From Amorphophallus konjac (lineage: Eukaryota; Streptophyta; Magnoliopsida; Alismatales; Araceae): a stretch of 64,000 nt of DNA. The notes below the pieces were generated by a model. It ran no database searches. It was given only the letters and a program-made list of their open reading frames with translations, and was not told the origin of the DNA. Of the stretch, positions 1 to 10,800 are shown piece after piece. The translations under genes were made by a program, and so were the position numbers. Position 1 is the first letter of the stretch. The number at the start of each line of letters is the position of its first letter. Location: assembly GCA_022559845.1 (NCBI GenBank), contig JAHNEJ010002368.1, positions 124,001 through 188,000 on the forward strand. Direction: 5' to 3'.

Positions 1-528
1 TTTTTGAACTCAAAAAACATTTGTAATGTGATGGATTTTCAGATTTTGACATTTGGTTATAGTGCATGAAGCTATATATATGCAAATGATGCCATATGAC
101 ATGTACAGTCAAACAAATACATATATATACATGCAATATAGCTCCCTCAGACTTGTTTAAGAGAGGATAGGTATAAGAAGGGTGCAAGAGAGTCATGGCA
201 ACTGAAATGCACATGTGTAGCACATGGGAGGTTATGCAAGTATATAGGAGATTCATGTAATTGCTAATGCAGTCAATCAACTTTCTGAATACATATTAAA
301 TCAAATTTCAAGGGTGTAAGTGAGTAACATGAAAAACGATAGTTGCAATATGGATATTCAGATTTTCAAATCAACACAAGGAGACATTTTACAGACTGCA
401 CTTTAATTTTGAGAACAACGTATTGGAGGCTACGCTCTACCACAATGAGTTTTCACCAATATTTTTCAACTCAACCAATATCACATGATAGTCAGAACTT
501 TTCAAGAGTGATCAGGTTCGAATGATTC

Positions 529-580
529 CTTTTTACGCGAGTAGACGCATGGAGTTCATGCCAGAATCCCCAGTTACTCA
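529..580 (-). repeat. Conserved ~52-nt block of SIRE-type 3' interiors
   Basis: Read on the minus strand it starts TGAGTAACTGGGGATTCTGG and ends GCGTAAAAAG. Similar blocks occur at 8154-8205 (same family) and twice in the copia element on the plus strand (28564-28616 and 28668-28719). The start (TGAGTAnCTrGGG), the middle (TGGC) and the end (ACnCnnAAAAAG type) are kept. Function unknown. Confidence 0.65.
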
Positions 581-1515
581 GAATACTGAACCATTTCACC
601 TCATTTTGAATAGAGATACTAGTCAACACTTTTCAGATATGAACCACATCACGTCTCAGGTGACATGTGCCCAGTTTACTCAGTGAGACCGAGCATTGCT
701 CTATCTTTCATTTTCATTTCAGATTTTTCAACAAGGATAGGTAGACAACTTTTTCCTCAACTGTCTCTTCAACATACATGCAGCAAGTTTAACATCTCGA
801 GAGTGTTGAAGAGAAATTCATATATCCTTATCTTTAACACTCATTTTCACATTTTGTGCATGAAGTGTGCGAATTTGATTCAGCGTGTATACCGAAAATA
901 TCATGAATACATAACAGTGCAACTCCCCCTAAATAGATGCACTTATGAAATAAGAACTCCCCCAGAATGTACGACATGAAACACTCTAATAATGACTCAA
1001 ATGCAGCATTATTTAGCAAGGAGATTTATGGCCATAGAAATGCCAAGGGATGGGGGTGAATAGCATATAATATCAAACAAGCATGCAGAGAGAACGTATG
1101 CAACATGCAATGCAAGTATGCAACTGATACCAATCAAATAGATACCAATTGAATAAACTGAATGCAGCTAAGGCATGAGTTCTATGCAATGCAACCTATG
1201 AGCCTATAAGAATGCAATGCAGTATGCAAAGGCAAGATGCAAAACTTGATTTTAAAATTTTTAGATAGATTTCACATGAGGGCATTCACATGATAAACAA
1301 TCAAGCATTTGTCAAGACAAACAATGCAACCCGATTGATTTCAATGATTTATTCAAAAATAGATTTTCAAGATCATTTCACAATTTTGAAATTAGAAATC
1401 ATTCAGAAGCCAGATGTTTGAATCTTTTGATCAGAAACATATTTTCAACTTACATAGCTCAGCTCAAGGAATCATTCACAAATCAACCAATCATAATTTT
1501 CAAGATCTGGTACGA

Positions 1516-1610
1516 GGCAGAGATTTTAGTCCGAAGACCCAGCTTAACGCATAGGAAATGCTTCCAAGTGGACATGATCCACTCTTCCACAGATGCCATT
1601 TGATATACCA
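1516..1610 (-). repeat. Structured repeat A in the gag-only element
   Basis: This ~95-bp block resembles 2424-2516: both share a CCGAAGA core, an ACGCrTAG core, a short stem-loop, then CTTCCAC and CCATTTGATATAC. The stem here is AGTGGA/TCCACT (1567-1572 with 1578-1583). The second tandem copy carries the same block at about 9141-9235. Confidence 0.55.
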
Positions 1611-2423
1611 GATATGCAATTTAATTTAGGTGTGATCATGCAGTGAAAAATATTCAATATCCAATTCATAAACACCTTTCAAGATTTTCTCTTTGATTCA
1701 ACCAACTCTTTGATTCAACCAATTCATCACAACATGCTAGTAAATGACAATTCAGGTTTTTAGAATCAATACCTTGTCACTTGAGAGTGTCACCAAGTGA
1801 TAAAGACGGTCATTGCATGAACTGACAAGGTTGAGTTACCTTAGTTCAACGACAAGATTGGAAGCCTTCATGCACTAAGATCACTAACCCCATGAAGGTT
1901 AGTACTTCATATTTTGGTTTTCATACCTTTGCCTTGATAATTCATTTTCTTCCAAGCCTTCCACCATGCCTTGGGTACTTGCTTCAACACGTACAAGACT
2001 TTCACCACCTTGTACTTGAGTCGATCCTGGAGATTGTTCTAAATAAAGTAGCCCTTCTTCTTGTAGCAACTTGAGAGGGTTCTCATCATTTTCATCCTTG
2101 CAAGGTATTCTTCCAGTTGATTTAAGCTCGGTCAGGACTAGCCCATCATTATTTAAATTTTGGGAGTATAATCTGCATCCAAGGACAAGAGACTTGATTT
2201 GTCAATTTCGATTCAAGTTTATTGACAATGGCATGCCAAAGTATTTTAACAACCAGCATCCCCTAGATAAATCTAGATGCAATGCATGATTCATGTGTGA
2301 ACCTAAACATTAAGCCTATATGATGAATGTGATTGCTCCCCCTTAGTGTGTGCATGAATGTGGTATGCTCAATAAAGATTTAATGCCATATGCAGCCTTT
2401 TGAATAAATGACTCATAGTACTA

Positions 2424-2516
2424 GGCGGAGAACTTAGATCCGAAGATCACCTCACGCGTAGTGATAGCTTTCAGACAGGTTTAACCTGCCCTTCCACATG
2501 TCACCATTTGATATAC
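2424..2516 (-). repeat. Structured repeat B in the gag-only element
   Basis: This is the partner of the block at 1516-1610. The stem has a different sequence, CAGGT/ACCTG (2476-2480 with 2484-2488), in the same place, so the pairing looks preserved while the bases changed. Confidence 0.5.
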
Positions 2517-2951
2517 TATGTAGTCGAGGATGATGAAGGTAGGAGGATGGCTATGCATTATGAAATGAATTCACAGTGTTCAACTGATGCATGACAGTGT
2601 ATGAAAGTGTATGCAAACTCAATATGTGTATTGAAAATATGATCAGAAAAATATTCAAGTTCTCCTACAACAAAATGATGTATGACAAGTGATGTATGCA
2701 CAAATATGCAAGCAACTATGAATGGAATGCATGTACGGACATATGCAAGACTACATGACTATATGACACAAGGTTAGTTAAAACATGACAGAGTCACCAC
2801 AGAAAGTAGGAGGGATATCACCTGATTTTCAAACTTGGTTTTTGATTTTTCTTCCAACCTGACTTATGTCACTAGCCCGTGTGCCTTACCTTCTTGATGA
2901 AAATAGATTTCATGCTTCTTATTCCCAAGGCACACCTGCAAAATAGATTTC

Positions 2952-4658
2952 TCATTTTGCATGCTTAGGTACCCAAATCCTTTTGGGTCCTTGTGGGTTA
3001 GCAGCAACATGGACATGTGGTTTCCAACTTTTCACAACATTCAAATCATCACTTTTCTTTAGAACATAATCATGCTTAACATTCCCAGATTTTTCAAAGT
3101 GATGGAGAGAAACACTTGGCATCACATTTCTCTTTCTCATTGATTCTATTGGTTTGTGTATCTAAGCATGACGCGTTGAGTGAAAATCTTTTTTATTCAT
3201 GCCTAACCAGCAGTATGAAATTGTATGACCACTTTTACCACAGTAATTACAACGCATGAAAGGTTTTGTGGTAAATGATTGCTTTGAATCTTTGGAGTCA
3301 ATTCTGTTTCTGAAAGCTTTCAAATCATCATTTCTCATAATGAAACAATCATGCATAGCATGTCCATATTTTTCACAATAAAAGCATGTGAGTTTCTTTC
3401 TAGGTGGTTGTGTGTGCGTGGAAGAAGAATGCTCAACATGCATGGAGGTGCTAACAGCATTTTTGGATTTTTGATGCAAATTATTTTTCTTTGTGGATGT
3501 ATGTGTGTGTGCAACATGATTTTCCTTTTTCCAATTTTCATTTGATGTGTTGGCTATATTTGAATTGTGCACAAAGGATGTATAAATTTTATTTTCAAAC
3601 TTCTTTTTGTTCACAGGATTATAGCCCAGCCCTTCCCTTTGAAAATTCACTTTGATCCCAAGTAATTTGTTCAAGTTTTCTTGACCATTTACAAATCTAG
3701 ATAGCGAATCATTCAAGTCAAGAATTTTAGATTGAAGAGATGAAATTTGTAATTCAGAATTGGCAAGTTCTTCTTCACAAGTGGAAAGACTAACATTCAA
3801 CATGATATTGGTAGTCTTAAGGCATTCTACTTCTTGCCTAAGTTCATCCACATTTTCACATTCTCTAACAACCACAGATTTTCCTTTTTCAATAGTTAAC
3901 AACCTTTCAGAAATGGCCTTGTTGAATTCCTTCAGTTTCTCATTTTCTTTAACAAGCTTTTCATCATGAATCAGTTCATTTATCAAGGTTTGATCATCGG
4001 CCATAGAATTTAGTTTTGCAGTCATCTCCTTGTTTTCATTTCTTAAAGAACATATTTGATCTTTGTGAAATTCAATGTCAAACACATGAGCCTCAATCAT
4101 TTCCTCTAGATGCAAGCATTTTTTACATGAGGAAACAAGGTTATTTTCTTCAACACTTTTTCTCAATTTCTTATTTTCAGATTTTAACTTCTTGTATTTT
4201 TCAGCAAGAGCATCATATGCAATCAACAAATCTTCATAGCTGACTTCTTCTTCATTATCAGAATCGAAATTTACCTTTGAGCTTGATTCGATTTGTTGAT
4301 CACTTCCTTGGTCAATTGTGCCTGCAACAAGGCATTGGTCTTCATGCTCTTCCCGGACTTTGGTTAAGTCATCCAAGATATCTTTTGCGGACCTGCAGTG
4401 GGAGACAAAGGGAAAGTGATTAGAATTGACTGCAGTGGTAAATAACCTCAAGACAAAACAATTTTGATCATGTTTAAACTTTTGATTTGCAGTCCAGATA
4501 TTTTTATCTTTAGGCAATTCAAATGGACAATGTGAAATAAGCTTCCATAGCTTTGGGTCATATGAGTTGACAAGACTACACATTTTCCCTAACCACAAAT
4601 CGAAATTGTAACCATCAAACACAGGTGGGGAATTCATGGTGTACATCATTGTTGTCAT
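2952..4658 (-). pseudogene. gag: Copia-type gag (two zinc knuckles) of a gag-only LTR element; one internal stop
   Basis: This is a retrotransposon capsid/nucleocapsid protein. The first 498 codons (4658 to 3162) are open. An N-terminal copia gag domain contains FDGYNFDLWLGKM. A long charged coiled-coil follows (about residues 110-330), ending in LLGIKVNFQREGLGYN. Two CCHC knuckles come next, CFYCEKYGHAMHDC and CNYCGKSGHTISYC. After a stop at 3162-3164 the same frame continues to 2952 and ends in GPKRIWVPK, the usual end of copia gag. The frame then closes, and no pol domain follows in at least 2.9 kb. The related copia element at 22283-27832 has the same coiled coil plus pol. A primer site lies 48 bp upstream. 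Such an element would depend on enzymes supplied by a full-length relative. The single stop argues for recent decay. Confidence 0.85.
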
Positions 4659-4705
4659 TAATCCGGATCACTCTAGATCGTTAGATCTATGAAATTAGAG
4701 CCTTG

Positions 4706-4717
4706 GCTCTGATACCA
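4706..4717 (-). other. Primer binding site (initiator Met tRNA type)
   Basis: The minus strand reads TGGTATCAGAGC, the standard primer site complementary to the 3' end of plant initiator methionine tRNA, 2 nt from the CA end of the LTR at 4720. Confidence 0.9.
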
Positions 4718-6085
4718 ATTGAAGTCCCACGATCAATGACACCCAAGAGGGGGTGAATTGGATGTTTACCAATTTTAAGGAAACTTTTATCTTTTTACAA
4801 AATATGTGGTAAATAATAATTAGCAATTGAAAACTAATTAACTAATTCTCTCAAACTCACCGTTCCCACACGACCATACAACGAAAACAATCAAACCACA
4901 CAAATTACACACAATGCACAGTAGTTTTTAAGGTGGTTCGGATGCAACGACGGCAATCCTACGTCCACCCCTCACCAAACCCGGTGAGGCTTCACTCGGG
5001 GATAAATCCCCAAAAGGAGACAACTCTCCAAACACACACGCAGGACGACGCCTGCCCACACACACGGGGACGCGCCCCAAACCACATACGGAGACGAGCT
5101 CCAACACACACACACACACACGGAGACGAAGTCTCCAACACGATCCAACAAGCGGATCACACACACGCTGCGATAAATGCAGCACTCCACACACAAATAC
5201 TATGATCTGAATAAAATCACACAACACACGTAGATCTAAGAAGACCTACGCACACACGAATCAAAACAACACACACACACGACCACGGATCCAACACGAT
5301 CCACACACACACACACACACAGATTCTTCAGTTTATGATGAACACAAACACAAAACCCAAAACATAAATATTAGGAGGCTTAGTTTAGAAAACTCCTGTT
5401 TTGGGTTCCCCTTGAATGCATGTTACGGATCTTGAACATATCTTCAATCGTCACTTGAACACCTCCTCTTGATCTCCACTTGAATTCCCCTGGATGGCTT
5501 GCTTGCTTGCTTGTTCGTACACTTCTTCTTCCTTAGACAGCTTCACCTTGATCTTCCTTGAATGCTTGCTTCCTACTTCTTTTGCTTGGAGGATGTTAGC
5601 TTCAGATCTACCTTGAATGGCTTGAAGTTGGATGAAGAACACTTGCTGCACGGAGTACTGTTCACGGCTACATTACTTCTCCTCTTCCTCACTTGGATAG
5701 CCTCTTCCTTGATCTCACTTGAAGCTCTTCTTGAGATCCTTGCTTGATTGGAACTCCCTGGCTTTGGAAGATGACTGAATGGCTTCAGTTGATGCTTCAA
5801 TGACTTCGATCGGATGAAGAACTTGGTGGAAGGAATGTTGTTCACGATCATTGCAGCAACCTTCCCTTGATAGCTACTATCTTGATCTCTCTAGGTTGAT
5901 TTGTTGTTGCTTCAGTTCATGGGAAGATGAAGGCTTCAAAATAGATCTGTGATCTTCAACTATGATAAGGCTTTGATCTTCGAATCACTGTTCACGGCTA
6001 CAGTGATATTCCTCCTCTCCCTTGAGCCAACTTGATCCCTCTAGTTCTCTTGGAGTCTCTTAGGGTTTATGACCTCAAAGAGAGG

Positions 6086-6092
6086 TTTTATA
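6086..6092 (-). promoter_or_regulatory. TATA box of the gag-only element LTR
   Basis: The minus strand reads TATAAAA inside GGTTATAAAACC, about 1.4 kb upstream of the primer site, a plausible core promoter for the element. Confidence 0.5.
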
Positions 6093-6227
6093 ACCCTTGG
6101 AAGGTTAGGAGACAAGTCCCAGACCTAGATCCATAAATTCTGGGGTGATTGGGAGCATTGGGATTAAAGAAATGGGGTGAAAGACCTCCTTTCGAACTTG
6201 ACACAAAAGTCAACAAAGGAGGGCCTC

Positions 6228-6415
6228 GGGGCTGGCGGTCGACCAGTGGAGGGTCGGCGGTCGACCGCTAGGGGCCATTCTGTAGCTTTGTGGCTGCTGG
6301 GAAAATAGGTCGACCGCTAGCTCCTGGCGGTCGACCGCCAGGTTCACAGGTTGCCAATTTTTCAGTTCTGTGATTTCAGGTCGACCGCCAAGGGTCCACA
6401 GGTCGACCGCCAGTC
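6228..6415 (-). repeat. Cluster of six GGTCGACC palindromes in the LTR
   Basis: Six copies of GGTCGACC fall within about 190 bp, several extended to GCGGTCGACCGC and usually followed by CT, CA or an AG. Spacing is irregular and the DNA between copies is not repeated, so this is a motif cluster and not a tandem satellite. Confidence 0.8.
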
Positions 6416-6926
6416 TCCAAACCAGCAAAAGTCAAGTATTAGTTCACTTGAAACTATCCATTGGTTCGATACTTGAAAATGGCTTGTGTTATAGTTGATT
6501 ACAAGTTTGTTTAGACTTGGTTTAACACATGGAATGATTCATGAACACAAGTTTGAAAAGGAGTGAATCTTGATGGTTTAAAGCATGAAGCTTCATTTTA
6601 ATACAAGGTAGGAGTCTCACCAATGGTTCTTGACAGTAAATGACATATACCACCTGTTTTTGATTGTAGGGAAGTAGAGTTTTGGTTCACCAGGTGACGA
6701 CCATGAGTTTGATCATGCATGCAAGATAGTTAGGTTAATTGCATGTTTGTTGACATTAAAGAGGTTATGAAACCTCTTGTCTCTTGTAAAACTAACATGT
6801 GCAACCAGCATAAACAATAAGATGAATGAACACAATCATCAAGAACATGTGTAATCAACCATAAGTTTAGTTATCATCATTAAAGCACACATTAAGTTTA
6901 GTTATCATCAAAATCATAACTTAACA

Positions 6927-9443
6927 ATCTCCCCCTTTTTGATGATGACAAACTTATACTTATTGATGATGACAAACTTAATGATGATATACAATGGAAT
7001 GGCACATATGTTCTTCTCCTCCTGTCACACACAATCATCAATTTCTCTCCCCCATTGACATAATCAAAAAGTGGGTAATGCAAACTTTTCTCCCCCTTGT
7101 GACATGATCAACATATCAACAGCAAAGGCTGGAAGAAGCCAAACAAAGAAGAACAAGCTTATCTCGCTTTGAAACAGCAATAGCCCATCTTATCAAATCA
7201 AAAGAAGCAGGGGCAAATCATGGATGAACAAAGTAATATGATTCCAATCAGATGAGATCAATTGGTGATTAGTTTTGTAGTTCAACAATCAAGCATGTAT
7301 TGATACCAATTGAATGGAATGATTGGTCTCAAGGATGGGAGCCAGTTGAGATGTTCACAAGATGATGTGTTCAGCAGGATAGCATTCAAAAGCTAGATCT
7401 CATGTCAAATTTTCACAACAAGCAAGAGCAGGAATGCATATAAGAAGGATTTTCTTTGATTTTCAAATTTTCTGATTTTTATATTTTGGTTTGAAATGCA
7501 TGAAATGCAACACATGTGACACTATGAATGCATGGAATGCAACTGAACAGACATGATGACAATATGAATGCAATCATATGAAACTCAATGCAAGCATACA
7601 ATGGAGTGAAAAACAACTAGGCCAATTTTTGAACTCAGAAAACATTTGGAATGTGATGGATTTTCAGATTTTGACATTTGGTTATAGTGCATGAAGCTAT
7701 ATATATGCAAATGATGCCATATGAGATGTACAGTCAAACAAATACATATATATACGTGCAATATAGCTCCCTCAGACTTGTTTAAGAGATGATAGGTATA
7801 AGAAGGGTGCAAGAGAGTCATGGCAACTGAAATGCACATGTGTAGCACATGGGAGGTTGTGCAAGCATATAGGAGATTCATGCAATTGCTAATGCAGTCA
7901 ATCAACTTTCTGAATACATATTAAATCAAATTTCAAGGGTGTAAGTGAGTAACATGAAAAATGATAGTTGCAATATGGATATTCAGATTTTTAAATCAAC
8001 ACAAGGAGACATTTTACAGACTGCACTTCAATTTTGAGAACAACGTATTAGAGGCTACGCTCTACCACAATGAGTTTTCACCAATATCTTTCAACTCAAC
8101 CAATATCACATGATAGTCAGAACTTTTCAAGAGTGATCAGGTTCGAATGATTCCTTTTTACGCGAGTAGACGCATGGAGCTCATGCCAGAATCCCCGGTT
8201 ACTCAGAATACTGAACCATTTCACCTCATTTTGAATAGAGATACTAGTCAACACTTTTCAGATATGAACCACATCACGTCTCAGGTGACATGTGCCCAGT
8301 TTACTCAATGAGACCGAGCATTGCTCTATCTTTCATTTTCATTTCAGATTTTTCAACAAGGATAGGTAGGCAGCTTTTTCCTCAACTGTCTCTTCAACAT
8401 ACATGCAGCAAGTTTAACATCTCGAGAGTGTTGAAGAGAAATTCATATATCCTTATCTTTAACACTCATTTTCACATTTTGTGCATGAAGTGTGCGAATT
8501 TGATTCAGCATGTATACCGAAAATATCATGAATACATAATAGTGCAACTCCCCCTAAATAGATGCACTTATGAAATAAGAACTCCCCCAGAGTGTACGAC
8601 ATGAAACACTCTAATAATGACTCAAATGCAGCATTATTTAGCAAGGAGATTTATGGCCATAGAAATGCCAAGGGATGGGGGTGAATAGCATATAATATCA
8701 AACAAGCATGCAGAGAGAACGTATGCAACATGCAATGCAAGTATGTAACTGGTACCAATCAAATAGATACCAATTGAATGAACTGAATGCAGCTAAGGCA
8801 TGAGTTCTATGCAATGCAACCTATGAGCCTATAAGAATGCAATGCAGTATGCAAAGGCAAGATGCAAAACTTGATTTTAAAATTTTTAGATAGATTTCAC
8901 ATGAGGGCATTCACATGATAAACAATCAAGCATTTGTCAAGACAAATAATGCAACCCGATTGATTTCAAGGATTTATTCAAAAATAGATTTTCAAGATCA
9001 TTTCACAATTTTGAAATTAGAAATCATTCAGAAGCCAGATGTTTGAATCTTTTGATCAGAAACATATTTTCAACTTACATAGCTCAGCTCAAGGAATCAT
9101 TCACAAATCAACCAATCATAATTTTCAAGATCTGGTACGAGGTAGAGATTTTAGTCCGAAGACCTAACTCAACGCATAGGAAATGCTTCCAAGTGGACAT
9201 GATCCACTCTTCCACAGATGCCATTTGATATACCAGATATGCAATTTAATTTAGGTGTGATCATGCAGTGAAAAATATTCAATATCCAATTCATACACAC
9301 CTTTCAAGATTTTCTCTTTGATTCAACCAACTCTTTGATTCAACCATTTCATCACAACATGCTAGTAAATGACAATTCAGGTTTTTAGAATCAATACCTT
9401 GTCACTTGAGAGTGTCACCAGGTTTTGAGAATCAATTCATCAC
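6927..9443 (-). mobile_element. 3' interior of the gag-only element, right copy (truncated)
   Basis: The polypurine tract (6928-6940, minus AAAAAGGGGGAGA) borders the LTR. From 7624 to about 9420 the sequence repeats 1-1790 with few differences. At 9421 the match stops and a short filler leads into the gypsy LTR at 9444. There is no coding domain. The conserved block recurs at 8154-8205 and structured repeat A at about 9141-9235. Confidence 0.8.
8154..8205 (-). repeat. Conserved ~52-nt block, second copy in the gag-only family
   Basis: This matches 529-580 with two substitutions seen by eye. Its relatives in the copia element are at 28564-28616 and 28668-28719. Confidence 0.65.
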
Positions 9444-9555
9444 AACCGGGCCGTCCACCGGGGCGCGAGTGATACTGTTGCGATCGGTGCGTTCCGAGGA
9501 TCTCGGAAACGAGATTTTCTATTTTTTGGTATTTTCCAGAATTTCCAGATTTTCC

Positions 9556-9562
9556 TATATAA
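9556..9562 (+). promoter_or_regulatory. TATA box of the 5' gypsy LTR
   Basis: TATATAA in CCTATATAAACTCCC is followed by a CT-rich leader. The same site is in the 3' LTR at 15865-15871. Confidence 0.6.
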
Positions 9563-10324
9563 ACTCCCTTCCTCTCTCTTCTCTCACGCTCTCTTTCTCC
9601 CCTCTCTTCTCCGGCGGCCGACGGAGCGAGGCGGGGGTGAGGTGAAGGCGGCGCAGGCGAGGATGCGGGCGAGGATGGGCGAGGATCAAGGCTGTTGCAG
9701 GCGCGATCCCTCGGTGGATTCCGAGATGATGTCGTTCACGTTCCGGGCGGTTTTCGACGTGGATTAGTCGCTTCGGCGCGCGGTTTCTTCGGTGGAGGTA
9801 GGGTGACGGAACGCTGCTGCGTTCTTCTCGTTTTCCTTGCCATTGCACGTCATTCGATGTGAAAACGGCTATGTTTGGGTCCATTCTAGCGAAACCGTGA
9901 TTTTGTAGGTTTCGTAGGGTCGGTCGGGAAACGGCGACAGTTTCCAGACCGGTTACTGTTAACGGATTCCTTGGGGCGAGAGCGTTCTTTTCCTTCTGAT
10001 TTCGTCTCGATTGGTGCTCCCGTTGGACCAGTAGAGCTCCGGGATGCCCGGAAACCCTTTTTGGGTAACTTCGGTAGAATCGCCCGTTTCTCGCGATTCG
10101 TGCGTCGTTTTGACTCCGGTCAGAGTCTAGATGATTGCTAGGGGGTTTACCGCCGTTTCCCCTTCGTTTCGGCACGAATGGGGCGTGGGGAGGCCACCAT
10201 TGGGCCAACCCCACGGTTTGCTCACCGTGATGGTTGGGCGGTCGAACCAGGGCCCGTCCATCCCCTTGGGCGGCCCCGTCTTGACCGTTCATCTGCCCGG
10301 CGCGCAGCGTTTGGCTTGGCACGC

Positions 10325-10800
10325 AGTGAGGGTTATGCGGTCTATCGTGCGACCGCATAACCCAAGTTCGGCCAGGGTTGAGCCGTCCTTTCCCTCCGGT
10401 TTTGAACGTTGCTGGGCTATGCGGCCAGGGTCTGGCCGCATAACCCTTTGTACGGCTAGGAGCTGGCCATACATCCCCTGGTGCCGTGGGCTGTTGTGCG
10501 GCCAGAGGTTGACCGCACAAGCCTTGCGCGGTGAGGTCCTAGCCGCCCGTTCCCCCGCGCGGCTAGGGGCTAGCCGCACATGTGTTCCCCGTTTGGAGGA
10601 TGAACGACCGCGTTGGACCGTTCATCCCCCAGTTGCGGCTGAGGGTCAGCCGTTCGACCTTAGTGCGGCTAGAGACCAGCCGCTTGTGTCTCGTTTGAGC
10701 CAGGAGAAGAACGGCCTGCTGTTGGCTGTATATCCCCTGGTGCGGCCCCTTCCTAACCGTACATCCCTGAGCGGCCCAGAGTGGACTGCCCAAGGGGCTG
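10325..10800 (+). repeat. Array of short imperfect inverted repeats (GCGG...CCGC) in the gypsy LTR
   Basis: About a dozen units of 20-30 bp each pair a CGGYYAG-like left half with a YYRRCCG-like right half, for example TGCGGTC..GACCGCA, TGCGGCC..GGCCGCA and GCGGCTA..TAGCCGC. Many are followed by CATCCCC or CATAACCC. The array is kept in the 3' LTR at about 16615-17090. Confidence 0.75.

Larger units (their letters stand above)
1..2951 (-). mobile_element. 3' non-coding interior of a gag-only copia element, left copy (runs off the left edge)
   Basis: This AT-rich stretch lies downstream of the gag remnant on the minus strand and holds no protease, integrase or reverse transcriptase. Positions 1 to about 1790 are nearly identical to 7624-9420, where the same segment is followed by a polypurine tract and an LTR. 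This stretch is therefore read as the 3' interior of a non-autonomous element whose last ~700 bp lie outside the window. Small open frames here have no recognisable domain. It contains a conserved block (529-580) and two related hairpin-bearing repeats (1516-1610 and 2424-2516). Confidence 0.75.
4720..6926 (-). mobile_element. LTR of the gag-only copia element, shared by two tandem copies
   Basis: On the minus strand this ~2.2 kb LTR begins TGTTAAGTT at 6926, directly after the polypurine tract AAAAAGGGGGAGA, and ends in ACTTCA at 4720, directly before the primer site. It therefore has interior 3' sequence on its right and interior 5' sequence on its left. That means one LTR serves as 3' LTR of the right copy and 5' LTR of the left copy. 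It contains AC-rich microsatellites (about 5103-5126 and 5265-5325), six GGTCGACC palindromes at 6228-6415 and a minus-strand TATA box. Confidence 0.85.

Noticed and set aside
9555..10520. Minus-strand open frame of 321 codons in the gypsy LTR
   Set aside because: It is not preserved in the other LTR beyond about half its length and has low-complexity composition. A chance frame is more likely.
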